From Sterolibacterium denitrificans (lineage in GTDB: Bacteria > Pseudomonadota > Gammaproteobacteria > Burkholderiales > Rhodocyclaceae), in assembly GCF_900174485.1 (NCBI RefSeq), contig NZ_LT837803.1, positions 1,426,001 through 1,490,000 on the forward strand: a stretch of DNA of 64,000 nt. The letters run 5' to 3'. The position numbers and the translations under genes were made by a program. Position 1 is the stretch's first letter. Every line of letters starts with the position of its first letter. Shown here piece after piece: positions 40,377 to 47,673 of the stretch. The notes under the pieces are model-generated. The model was not told the origin of the DNA. It made no database searches and saw only the letters and a program-made list of their open reading frames with translations.

Positions 40377-42758
40377 ATGAGCTACGCCCTTCCTTTCGAG
40401 CAACTGCGCATCACCGATGTCGAGCAGGTCGGCGGCAAGAATGCCTCGCTGGGCGAGATGATCAGCCAGTTGACGGCCAGCGGCGTGCGCGTGCCGGGCG
40501 GCTTCGCCACGACGGCCGATGCCTATCGCGAGTTTCTGGCCTATCGGGGCTTGTCCGGGCGCATCGATGCGGCGCTGACCAGCCTGGACGTCGATGACGT
40601 CGCCGCATTGGCGAAGACCGGCGCGATGATTCGCGCATGGATCATCGATACACCCTTTCCGCCGGCGCTCGAAGCGGCCATCAAGGAACAATACGAGCGG
40701 CTGGCGCAGGGCCAGGACCAGGAAGAAGCCAGCTTCGCCGTGCGCTCCTCGGCCACCGCCGAGGATCTGCCGGACGCCTCGTTTGCCGGCCAGCAGGAAA
40801 GCTTCCTCAACATCCACGGCTACGACAACATCCTGCATGCGATCAAGGAAGTCTTCGCCTCGCTCTACAACGACCGGGCGATTGCCTACCGCGTGCACAT
40901 GAATTTCGATCACGCCAAGGTGGCCCTGTCGGCCGGCGTGCAGCGCATGGTGCGTTCCGATCTGGCGGCTTCCGGCGTAATGTTCACGCTCGATACCGAA
41001 TCCGGCTTCGATCAGGTGGTGTTCATCACCTCCAGCTACGGCCTGGGTGAAACCGTGGTGCAGGGCGCGGTCAATCCCGACGAGTTCTATGTGCACAAGC
41101 CCACGCTGGCACTGGGCCGGCCGGCGGTGATTCGCCGCAATCTGGGCTCGAAGCTCATCAAGATGCAGTTTGCCAACGAGAAGCGCGCCGGCCGCAGCAC
41201 CGATACGGTGGACGTGCCCGAGGCAGATCGCCAGCGCTATTCACTCAACGACGAGGACGTGCTGGAGCTGGCGCGCTATGCCTTGATCATCGAGCAGCAC
41301 TATCAACGGCCGATGGATATCGAATGGGGCAAGGACGGCGTCGATGGCAAGCTCTACATCCTCCAGGCGCGGCCCGAGACGGTGAAATCGCAGGCCGCTC
41401 ACGGCAATGTGATCGAGAAATACCGCATCCGCCAGCACGGCAAGGTGCTCACCCATGGTCGCGCCATCGGCCAGAAGATCGCTGCCGGCCCGGTGCGTCT
41501 GGTCAAGGATGCGACGGAAATGGGCCGCGTCCAGGCCGGCGACATCCTGGTCACTGACATGACCGATCCTGACTGGGAGCCGGTGATGAAGAAGGCCGGC
41601 GCCATCGTCACCAATCGCGGCGGGCGCACCTGCCACGCCGCCATCATCGCCCGCGAACTGGGCATCCCGGCCATCGTCGGCTGCGGCAATGCCACGGCGA
41701 CGCTGGCGGAGAACGAAGACGTCACGGTGAGCTGCGCCGAAGGCGATACCGGCTATGTCTATCGCGGCCTGCTCGATTTCGAGGTGACGCGCCAGGACAC
41801 CGGCAACCTGCCCGAACTGCCGGTGAAGATCATGATGAACGTCGGCAATCCGGAACTGGCCTTCGAGTTCGCCCAGATACCGAATGGCGGCGTGGGCCTG
41901 GCGCGGCTGGAATTCGTCATCAACAACATGATCGGCATCCATCCCAAGGCCATCCTGAATTTCAACGAGGCGCCGGCCAGTCTGCGGGATGAGATCAAGC
42001 GTCGCGCCCGCGGCTATGCCGATCCATGCGCCTTCTTCATCGACAAGCTGGCCGAAGGCGTGGCGACCATCGCCGCCGCCTTCTACCCCAAGCCGGTGAT
42101 CGTCCGCCTGTCCGACTTCAAGTCGAACGAATACCGCAAGCTGCTCGGCGGCGAGCAGTACGAGCCGGAAGAGGAAAATCCCATGCTCGGCTTCCGCGGC
42201 GCTTCACGCTATGCCGCGCACAGCTTCCGCGACTGCTTCGAGCTCGAATGCCTGGCGATGAAAAAAGTGCGCGACCAGCTCGGCCTGACCAACGTCGAAC
42301 TGATGGTGCCTTTCGTGCGAACGACCGATGAAGCGCGCGCCGTCGTCGACCTGCTCGCCGAACACGGCCTCAAGCGCGGCGAGAATGGCCTGCGGCTGAT
42401 CATGATGTGCGAGATTCCATCGAATGCGCTACTCGCCGAAAGCTTCCTCGAAATGTTCGACGGCTTCTCCATCGGCTCCAACGACCTGACCCAACTGACC
42501 CTGGGCATCGACCGCGACTCGGCCCTGGTCGCGGCCTCCTTCGATGAACGCAACCCGGCGGTCAAGCAGCTACTGTCGCTGGCGATCTCCGCCTGCAACC
42601 GGCTGGGCAAATACATCGGCATCTGCGGGCAAGGGCCATCGGACCACGCCGACTTCGCCGAATGGCTGATGGACGAAGGCATCCAGACCATCTCGCTGAA
42701 CCCGGACACGGTAATCGACACCTGGCTGCGCCTGGCCGCCCACCGCAAGCCGGGCTGA
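40377..42758 (+). CDS. ppsA: Phosphoenolpyruvate synthase
   Basis: A 793-residue enzyme converting pyruvate and ATP to PEP, AMP and Pi. N-terminal ATP-binding domain ([38 protein letters not shown]), swivelling phosphohistidine domain with catalytic His in [16 protein letters not shown], and C-terminal TIM barrel with [19 protein letters not shown] and catalytic Cys in [13 protein letters not shown] 40377 is preferred over upstream alternatives as the family start ([10 protein letters not shown]). Gluconeogenesis from pyruvate suits growth on aromatic acids. It is the last core gene before the integron region. Confidence 0.97.
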   Translation: MSYALPFEQLRITDVEQVGGKNASLGEMISQLTASGVRVPGGFATTADAYREFLAYRGLSGRIDAALTSLDVDDVAALAKTGAMIRAWIIDTPFPPALEAAIKEQYERLAQGQDQEEASFAVRSSATAEDLPDASFAGQQESFLNIHGYDNILHAIKEVFASLYNDRAIAYRVHMNFDHAKVALSAGVQRMVRSDLAASGVMFTLDTESGFDQVVFITSSYGLGETVVQGAVNPDEFYVHKPTLALGRPAVIRRNLGSKLIKMQFANEKRAGRSTDTVDVPEADRQRYSLNDEDVLELARYALIIEQHYQRPMDIEWGKDGVDGKLYILQARPETVKSQAAHGNVIEKYRIRQHGKVLTHGRAIGQKIAAGPVRLVKDATEMGRVQAGDILVTDMTDPDWEPVMKKAGAIVTNRGGRTCHAAIIARELGIPAIVGCGNATATLAENEDVTVSCAEGDTGYVYRGLLDFEVTRQDTGNLPELPVKIMMNVGNPELAFEFAQIPNGGVGLARLEFVINNMIGIHPKAILNFNEAPASLRDEIKRRARGYADPCAFFIDKLAEGVATIAAAFYPKPVIVRLSDFKSNEYRKLLGGEQYEPEEENPMLGFRGASRYAAHSFRDCFELECLAMKKVRDQLGLTNVELMVPFVRTTDEARAVVDLLAEHGLKRGENGLRLIMMCEIPSNALLAESFLEMFDGFSIGSNDLTQLTLGIDRDSALVAASFDERNPAVKQLLSLAISACNRLGKYIGICGQGPSDHADFAEWLMDEGIQTISLNPDTVIDTWLRLAAHRKPG

Positions 42759-42778
42759 GTGGGGGCGTCACCTGCTGC

Positions 42779-42880
42779 CCCCGAAACCCACTCAAACTGC
42801 TCGATCAGGTGTTCAACCGCCTGCGTTGAAGTACTACAGACACGCACCGCCGAGACACAGAAAATTAATTCGAGTCCCTT
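42779..42880 (+). pseudogene. Decayed integron-integrase N-terminus, left remnant
   Basis: One frame reads PRNPLKLLDQVFNRLR then stop; skipping one lost base continues LKYYR. The DNA from about 42779 to 42870 aligns base for base with the better-preserved remnant at 55563-55694 (CTGCT.GATCA.G, CCG.CTGCG, TTGAAG..TACAG, CCGAGAC.CAG). The LLDQ.R.RLR.KHYS pattern is the start of IntI-type tyrosine recombinases. It begins about 20 bases after the ppsA stop and is clearly non-functional. Confidence 0.6.
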
Positions 42881-42920
42881 TAATCTCCCTGCATTCTTGC
42901 CGGAATACATAAATATCGGC

Positions 42921-43036
42921 TTCGTCATTCCCGCGCAGGCGGGAATCCAGTACATCCCTGGGTCCCCCCGCTTTCGCGGGGACGACAAATGTGTGGTTCT
43001 TCCTTATGTATCAATCAGCGTGCGGCACTACACTAG
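42921..43036. repeat. Left-truncated second copy of the MITE-like element
   Basis: It shares with 39301-39403 the palindrome ATTCCCGCGCAGGCGGGAAT (42927-42946), the text CCAGTAC.TCCCTGGGTCCCC, the hairpin and GACGACAAAT, then TGTATCAATCAGCGTGC and the end CTACACTAG. A 17-base insertion separates the last two blocks. The left end with its terminal repeat is missing. It ends in CTAG three bases before the toxin gene stop, where the attC of the last cassette would be expected. Confidence 0.65.
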
Positions 43037-43039
43037 CGG

Positions 43040-43303
43040 CTACTCGTAGTGCGTCCACATGCGCAGCACTTTGACGGTGTGCTCCGCTTGCATCACCTCA
43101 TAGACCAGTCGATGCTGAATATTGATGCGTCTGGAATACGCGCCAGCCAGGTCACCGACAAGCTTTTCGTAAGGCGGTGGATTTCGGAAAGGATCCTCTG
43201 CAACAACGGCGAGTAGTGTTTGAGCCTTTTCCTTGAGTCCTGCAGAAGCAAGATTGCGCGCGTCTTTCTGAGCCTGTTTGGTGAAGACGACGCGCCAGGT
43301 CAC
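43040..43303 (-). CDS. Txe/YoeB-family toxin (mRNA interferase)
   Basis: An 87-residue RelE-superfamily toxin of the YoeB/Txe type, which cleaves mRNA on the ribosome. The C-terminal signature SRRINIQHRLVYEVM and the ending MWTHYE fit the family; Arg and His residues here are the usual catalytic set. Its ATG overlaps the antitoxin stop (ATGA 43300-43303). It is the last cassette of the integron array. Toxin-antitoxin cassettes are common in sedentary integrons and are thought to stabilise the array. Confidence 0.88.
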   Translation of the reverse strand: MTWRVVFTKQAQKDARNLASAGLKEKAQTLLAVVAEDPFRNPPPYEKLVGDLAGAYSRRINIQHRLVYEVMQAEHTVKVLRMWTHYE

Positions 43304-43542
43304 CAGTCAAGCTCCTCTGCGCAAGCGTCAATGGGCTCGGCCATTCCAGCTTTGATGGACTCGCGCATGCCGGGAACAGAGAGCAAGAAAAGTGTTTCTT
43401 GGATGGCGCTCCAATCCTCCTCAGCGACCAGCACAGCATTGCTACGCTTGCCGGAGATGAGGATTGGACGGTGCGACTCCGCCGCCTGATCCATGAGGCG
43501 ATACAGGTTGGCACGGGCTTCGCTGGCAGTGAGTGTGGTCAT
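43300..43542 (-). CDS. YefM/Phd-family antitoxin
   Basis: An 80-residue antitoxin with the YefM N-terminal DNA-binding and dimer domain (TLTASEARANLYRLMDQAAES, then SNAVLVAEEDWSAIQETLFL) and a flexible acidic C-terminus that would wrap the toxin. It is the promoter-proximal gene of the pair. A perfect palindrome 30 bases upstream is the likely operator for autoregulation. Confidence 0.88.
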   Translation of the reverse strand: MTTLTASEARANLYRLMDQAAESHRPILISGKRSNAVLVAEEDWSAIQETLFLLSVPGMRESIKAGMAEPIDACAEELDW

Positions 43543-43572
43543 GGGCGGGCAACTCTAGGGACTGGAGTTGAA

Positions 43573-43592
43573 TCGTACGTCGGTACGTACGA
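43573..43592 (-). promoter_or_regulatory. Operator palindrome of the toxin-antitoxin pair
   Basis: TCGTACGT-CGGT-ACGTACGA has perfect 8-base arms around a 4-base spacer, ending 31 bases before the antitoxin ATG. GTAC-containing palindromes are typical YefM binding sites. Confidence 0.6.
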
Positions 43593-43623
43593 AAGTGCAA
43601 GTGTCGTTTATAGCAGCTAACGA

Positions 43624-43991
43624 ATGAAAGGAACCTTCAAGACCTGTGCCGGGGAATGCTCGATGAACTCAAGGAGTCTGCCTGCGTGCAGGATGTCCTC
43701 GACTAACGAATGGAGCCCCCGGCGTGCGTCTTTCATCAGGGTCTGTGGCAGGAAAGCCGCATCAATGACCGTTTGTAGTCACGCCGTCGCGAACCTTGCA
43801 CCCATGGCATGCGCAGTGCCTGCGAAACCGGATCAGCAACGCCGATACAGCCCATTGGCGCCCTGCGGGCGAGATTCAACGGCACGAACAATCCGACATC
43901 CACATCAGCGAAGCGCTGCGCGCTTCAGGAGAAAGGCAACGAAACACCATCAGCAATTTCATCCTTGACCTTCGGGGGGAAGCCCTTGTAG
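43624..43991 (+). mobile_element. IS1111-attC-type element, copy 0: 3' tail only
   Basis: The sequence from TTCAAGACCTG to CCCTTGTAG matches the region downstream of the transposase in the complete copies (45661-46014 and 48907-49262), while the transposase and left inverted repeat are missing. The left junction AACGAATGAAAGG is kept at 43619-43631, so an internal deletion removed about 1.2 kb. It sits between core site GTTAGCT (minus, 43621-43615) and the attC stem at 43992-44047. The 546 bases between the antitoxin and the next gene hold only this remnant and the attC parts. Confidence 0.75.
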
Positions 43992-44047
43992 TTCAAGCTC
44001 AGGGACGCGCCGCTTGCGGCGCGTCCCGCTGGAGCGAAATGTTAGAC
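43992..44047 (-). other. attC, 5' three-quarters, interrupted by IS copy 0
   Basis: On the minus strand GTCTAAC (44047-44041) starts the site, then a stem GGGACGCGCCGC-AAG-CGGCGCGTCCC and TGAGCTTGAA up to the IS end. The missing 3' core is at 43621-43615 (CGTTAGCT) on the far side of the IS. Confidence 0.75.
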
Positions 44048-44088
44048 ATGGGGGCGCCAACAAAAATCGGCGCTGGCGAGACGACAAG

Positions 44089-44415
44089 CTACACGAGAAA
44101 AACATGTTCGATCACTCCGATGACGATTGGAACTAGGACAGACTTGGACAGAGCGATATAGCCGAACAGGACAAGATAGAAAGCGATACGGCCAAAGTCG
44201 CCCCACGCTGCGAACACCCTTGAGCCGGGAGAGGGAAAGAACAGTAGATACAGCACCGGCAAGCCAACGATTGCAGATGCGGTAAAAACAATGGCGAATG
44301 TTGGATTAATCAATGCCGCCACAGCAACAACAGCTACGCACACGGAAAGAAGGCGCAACCCCCAGCGCTCTCTACGTTCAAGCGGAATGTTCAGGCTGGG
44401 AGGTTCGAGTTCCAT
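44089..44415 (-). CDS. Small integral membrane protein, integron cassette
   Basis: A 108-residue protein of unknown function. A short polar N-terminus (MELEPPSLNIPLERRERWG) is followed by three or four hydrophobic helices: LLSVCVAVVAVAALI, FAIVFTASAIVGLPVLYLLF, IAFYLVLFGYIAL and VLVPIVIGVIEHVFLV. Its ATG is 11 bases after the cassette core site GTTAGAC and its attC follows 41 bases after the stop, the normal cassette plan. I do not recognise the family. It has its own opposite-strand IS neighbours on both sides. Confidence 0.65.
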   Translation of the reverse strand: MELEPPSLNIPLERRERWGLRLLSVCVAVVAVAALINPTFAIVFTASAIVGLPVLYLLFFPSPGSRVFAAWGDFGRIAFYLVLFGYIALSKSVLVPIVIGVIEHVFLV

Positions 44416-44550
44416 GTGCGGAAATGTCTAACGAATGAAAGGGACATCCCCGTCCCAGGCCGGCCGTGCAGAAAGGGCACGGGAACGGCAACGAAGTGCC
44501 AAGATGGGGTTTCTGACAACGCTCATCAACTCGACTCGGGAGAGGAAATC

Positions 44551-45588
44551 ATGGAAATCGTAACGCTCGGCATTGATCTTGCCAAGAACATATTCGCACT
44601 GCACGGCGTGGATGGCGCCGGCAAGGTGGTATTGCAACGTCCGGCGGTGAAACGGGTCAAGCTGCTGGAGGTGACCGCCAGTCTGGCGCCGTGCCTGATT
44701 GGCATGGAAGCCTGTTCCGGTGCGCACCACTGGGCACGTGAGATGACTCGGCAAGGCCATGATGTGCGGCTGATCGCGCCAAAGTTTGTCGCGCCGTATC
44801 GCATGTCCGGCAAGCGCGGCAAGAACGATGCCGCCGACGCGGCGGCGATCTGCGAAGCGGTGGCACGTCCGGCCATGCGCTTTGTGCCCGTAAAAACCAT
44901 CGAGCAGCAAAGCGAACTGTTCCTGCATCGTGCCCGGCAAGGCTACGTCGAGCAGCGCACGGCGCTCATCAACCGCGTGCGCGGCCTGCTTGCGGAGATC
45001 GGCATCGTGCTGGCGCAAAAGGCCGACACCGTGCGCCGCGAACTGGTCCATCTGCTCGAAGACCTGCCCGGCTCCTGCAACATCGTCGTCGCCGATGCGA
45101 TCACCGACCTGGAACGGCTGGACGCGCGTATTGCGGAATACGACCGGCATATCGCCGGGTGCGCCAAGGCCAACGCCGATGCCCGGCGCCTGATGCAACT
45201 GTCCGGCATCGGCCCGACCACGGCCAGCGCCTTGGTGGCCACGGTGGGCAATGGTCATGATTTCGCCAGCGGGCGGCAGTTCGCCGCCTGGCTGGGGATG
45301 GTGCCGGGGCAATACAGTTCCGGAGGCAAGCAACGGCTTGGCAGGATCACCAAGGCCGGGGATCGTTACCTGCGTACCTTGCTGATCCTGGGCGCCCGTT
45401 CCGTCCTGCAAAGTGGCAGGAAGAAGGAAGACGCCATCAGCCGCTGGACGAGGGATGTGGAAGGGCGGCGTGGTTACTGGAAGGCCGTGGTGGCGATGGC
45501 GGCGAAGAACGCGCGGTTGGCCTGGGCGGTATTGCGGCGCGGGGACGATTTCCGGTTGTACGGCCAGGAGGCTGCGGCGGGGGCATAG
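44551..45588 (+). CDS. IS110-family (IS1111 group) DEDD transposase, copy 1
   Basis: A 345-residue transposase. The N-terminal RuvC-like domain has D9 (GIDLAK), E53 (IGMEACSGAHHWAR), and D93/D96 in GKRGKNDAADAAAICEA, the DEDD set. A coiled linker follows, then the C-terminal Tnp_20 domain with GIGPTTASALVATVGNG and GMVPGQYSSGGKQRLGRI, which holds the conserved Ser. It starts at ATG 44551 after AGAGGAAAT. IS110 enzymes act with an element-encoded guide RNA. It is nearly identical to copy 4 and more distant from copy 2, so two lineages are present. Confidence 0.93.
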   Translation: MEIVTLGIDLAKNIFALHGVDGAGKVVLQRPAVKRVKLLEVTASLAPCLIGMEACSGAHHWAREMTRQGHDVRLIAPKFVAPYRMSGKRGKNDAADAAAICEAVARPAMRFVPVKTIEQQSELFLHRARQGYVEQRTALINRVRGLLAEIGIVLAQKADTVRRELVHLLEDLPGSCNIVVADAITDLERLDARIAEYDRHIAGCAKANADARRLMQLSGIGPTTASALVATVGNGHDFASGRQFAAWLGMVPGQYSSGGKQRLGRITKAGDRYLRTLLILGARSVLQSGRKKEDAISRWTRDVEGRRGYWKAVVAMAAKNARLAWAVLRRGDDFRLYGQEAAAGA

Positions 45589-46014
45589 TGCCCGCCGGGA
45601 TCGATGGCTGAAGGTGTTGTGCCAAGTGACGTGGGATGGCTGCGTTGATGGGAACAGGTTCAAGACCTGCGCTGGGGAATGCTCGATTAATTCAAGGAGT
45701 CTGCCTACGTGCAGGATATCCTCGACTAACGAATGGAGCCCCCGGCGTGCGTCTTTCATCAGGGTCTGCGGCAAGAAAGTCGCGTCAATGACCGTTTGTA
45801 GTGTCGCCGTCGCGAACCTTGCACCCACAGCATGCGCAGTTCCTGCGAAACCGGAGCAGCAACACCGATACAGCCCATTGGCGCCCTGCGGGCGAGATTC
45901 AACGGCACGAACAATTCAACATCCACATCAGTGAAGCGCTGCGCGCTTCAGGAGAAAGACAACGAAACACCCTCGGCAATTTCATCCTTGACCTTCGCGG
46001 GGAAGCCCTTGTAG
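45589..46014 (+). ncRNA. Candidate guide (seek/bridge) RNA region of the IS, copy 1
   Basis: This 426-base non-coding tail is kept in all five IS copies, including those that lost the transposase. In IS1111-group elements the guide RNA is encoded downstream of the transposase, before the right end. Inside it, 45724-45738 reads ACTAACGAATGGAGC, which repeats the left junction of every insertion (YAACGAATGAAAG). RNA ends and fold are not determined; the real RNA is probably much shorter than the tail. Confidence 0.45.
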
Positions 46015-46076
46015 TTTGACATGAGAGGACTCGCCCCGGCTTGCCGGGGCGAGTCCTCTCGATGGAAGAGTTGGGC
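46015..46076 (-). other. attC of the P-loop ATPase cassette, interrupted by IS copy 1
   Basis: On the minus strand it starts GCCCAAC (46076-46070), then a 17-base stem GAGAGGACTCGCCCCGG-CAAG-CCGGGGCGAGTCCTCTC and ATGTCAAA to the IS end. The 3' core GTTAGAC is across the IS at 44432-44426. Confidence 0.8.
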
Positions 46077-46090
46077 ATCGCGCGCTCAGC

Positions 46091-47623
46091 TCAGCCCTTT
46101 ATTCCGCCAGTTTGTTTGGCGGGTGCCAGCTTCGCCAGCTGGGCTTGCTTAACGCCAATGAGGTAGGTGCGGAACGCTGGGTGGATCTCCCATCGCGCTC
46201 CTTGCATGAAGTTCCAGTTTGCAAGTTTTACGAAGTTGGAGTCGTCGTGGAACAGGATGTGACGAAAGCCGCGTGGCATTGTGTTGTCCACAATGCGCGG
46301 ATTCAGGAACCCTGTTTCGTGCAAGAGCCTCAGTACTGCGACAGCATCATCGTCAACATCTGGGCGAAGCTGCGCTCCGCGGATTTGGATTGAGGCAATG
46401 CTTGGGATCGTAAGAAGATGCCGCCGCAGCTTCTCAAAATCAGACTCGAAATCGAAGTCGGCAAAAGTGTTGATGATCTCTCGAATGTTCTTGCAATCTA
46501 GAGAGAACTCATTCACCACGTCGTCAACCCGCTCCGATGAATAGATCCGCATTGCCGCCCCGGCTTCGTTGCTACCAATCAAGGGGGCATTGCCCTGCTT
46601 GGCGGCATCGACCATATTCTTGATGAGTTGGATGGCGTCTCTTGGGCGCTCGCGGGCCGATTTAGAGATGAATGAGTCCCACGAGCGTTTTTCATCGCTG
46701 GTGGGCAAGGTCATGGTCAAACCGTTAAAGAAGACGGTGTAGGGATCAACCCGTGTTTGGCCGGCATCCTTCGCGGCGCTTTCCAATCGCTTCCGGATGA
46801 TGTTTTGCATCAGCTTGTCGTCAGCCAAAAGGGGAATCATCAGACCACGCATGTGGTCAGTCTGATCTCTTTGGCCCTGGCTTTCACTGGTAAGTCGAGT
46901 CCATACGCTCGAGCGTAGGCTAACGATTGCCCTGACGGCGCTGCATTCCCCAGTCAGTCGTCTTACAGCCAACAGAAGTGCCCAGATTCGATTCAGGTGA
47001 GCCGGTTGATCTGGGGCCGCCAACTGGTCTGTGTCATCAATGAGCAGATAGAAGACGTTCCCTGATGACAGGAGTTGCGAGTTGACTGCTTTGATCAATG
47101 AGTTTGGCGAGTTTGTGCCAGCAAGCGCTTTTGCGAACTGAACACCATTGATCTTCGCGACAGGCAAGGAGATGGCTGAAATGAACTCAAGTGACTTCTG
47201 GATGAAGTCTTCTTCCGCAAGTCCTTGTTGGCGTGCTTCGTTGTGGAGCTTTGCGGCGGCTCCTTTCAGCATCCCTTTGAGTTGCAAGCCGATCTGTGCC
47301 CCCACTGTTCGCAATAGCACCTCGTAGTAGAAGCGTTTCAGGGAGCCGATGTCAGGTGATGTTGGCGTGTCTTTGGAAGATATGTTGTCCGGGCGAATGA
47401 GTAGGCATGGCAGCTTCTTCGATTTGGAAACCTTGTCGATCCATTCGACAACGGCACTCTTGCCAATTCCTTTATTTCCGACGAGGACCCGCATGCCACC
47501 CGGTTCAATAGCGCAGAGTTGGGTGAACTGAGTTGGCGCGATGAATATCTCACCCAGGAAGGGTCTGTCACCTTCTGCAGTGCCTGTTCTGACGTACTTC
47601 AGGAGATGGTCGAGTGCACTCAT
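46091..47623 (-). CDS. P-loop ATPase resembling the Sll1717 family, integron cassette
   Basis: A 510-residue protein with Walker A GNKGIGKSA (residues 49-57) and Walker B NVFYLLIDDTDQL (189-201). The region after it (LTGECSAVRAIVSLRSSVWTRL, DHMRGLMIPLLADDKLMQNI) resembles STAND/KAP-like ATPases, and the C-terminal third has a possible winged-helix part (VLRLLHETGFLNPRIVD). It resembles 'P-loop ATPase, Sll1717 family' proteins as I know them, often found near defence genes; function is unproven. It is a one-gene cassette: core site GTTAGGG upstream (47673-47667), attC downstream at 46076. It is AT-richer than the core genes. Confidence 0.7.
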   Translation of the reverse strand: MSALDHLLKYVRTGTAEGDRPFLGEIFIAPTQFTQLCAIEPGGMRVLVGNKGIGKSAVVEWIDKVSKSKKLPCLLIRPDNISSKDTPTSPDIGSLKRFYYEVLLRTVGAQIGLQLKGMLKGAAAKLHNEARQQGLAEEDFIQKSLEFISAISLPVAKINGVQFAKALAGTNSPNSLIKAVNSQLLSSGNVFYLLIDDTDQLAAPDQPAHLNRIWALLLAVRRLTGECSAVRAIVSLRSSVWTRLTSESQGQRDQTDHMRGLMIPLLADDKLMQNIIRKRLESAAKDAGQTRVDPYTVFFNGLTMTLPTSDEKRSWDSFISKSARERPRDAIQLIKNMVDAAKQGNAPLIGSNEAGAAMRIYSSERVDDVVNEFSLDCKNIREIINTFADFDFESDFEKLRRHLLTIPSIASIQIRGAQLRPDVDDDAVAVLRLLHETGFLNPRIVDNTMPRGFRHILFHDDSNFVKLANWNFMQGARWEIHPAFRTYLIGVKQAQLAKLAPAKQTGGIKG

Positions 47624-47673
47624 GTTTTGTTTCCTGACAGGTGAAATGGGGACTGTATTTGTGATGCCCTAAC

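Larger units (their letters stand above)
44433..46014 (+). mobile_element. IS1111-attC-type element, copy 1, complete
   Basis: It runs from the attC core (GTCTAAC at 44426-44432) through GAATGAAA and left inverted repeat GGGACATCCCCG (44441-44452), transposase, and a 426-base 3' tail, to right inverted repeat CGGGGAAGCCC (45998-46008) and terminal TTGTAG. Subterminal, not terminal, inverted repeats and no target duplication fit the IS1111 group of IS110. Beyond the right end lies the stem of a different attC. Confidence 0.85.

Noticed and set aside
44428-45828. 466-codon minus-strand frame antisense to the transposase of IS copy 1
   Set aside because: A GC-driven shadow of the transposase; the plus strand has the DEDD and Tnp_20 motifs.
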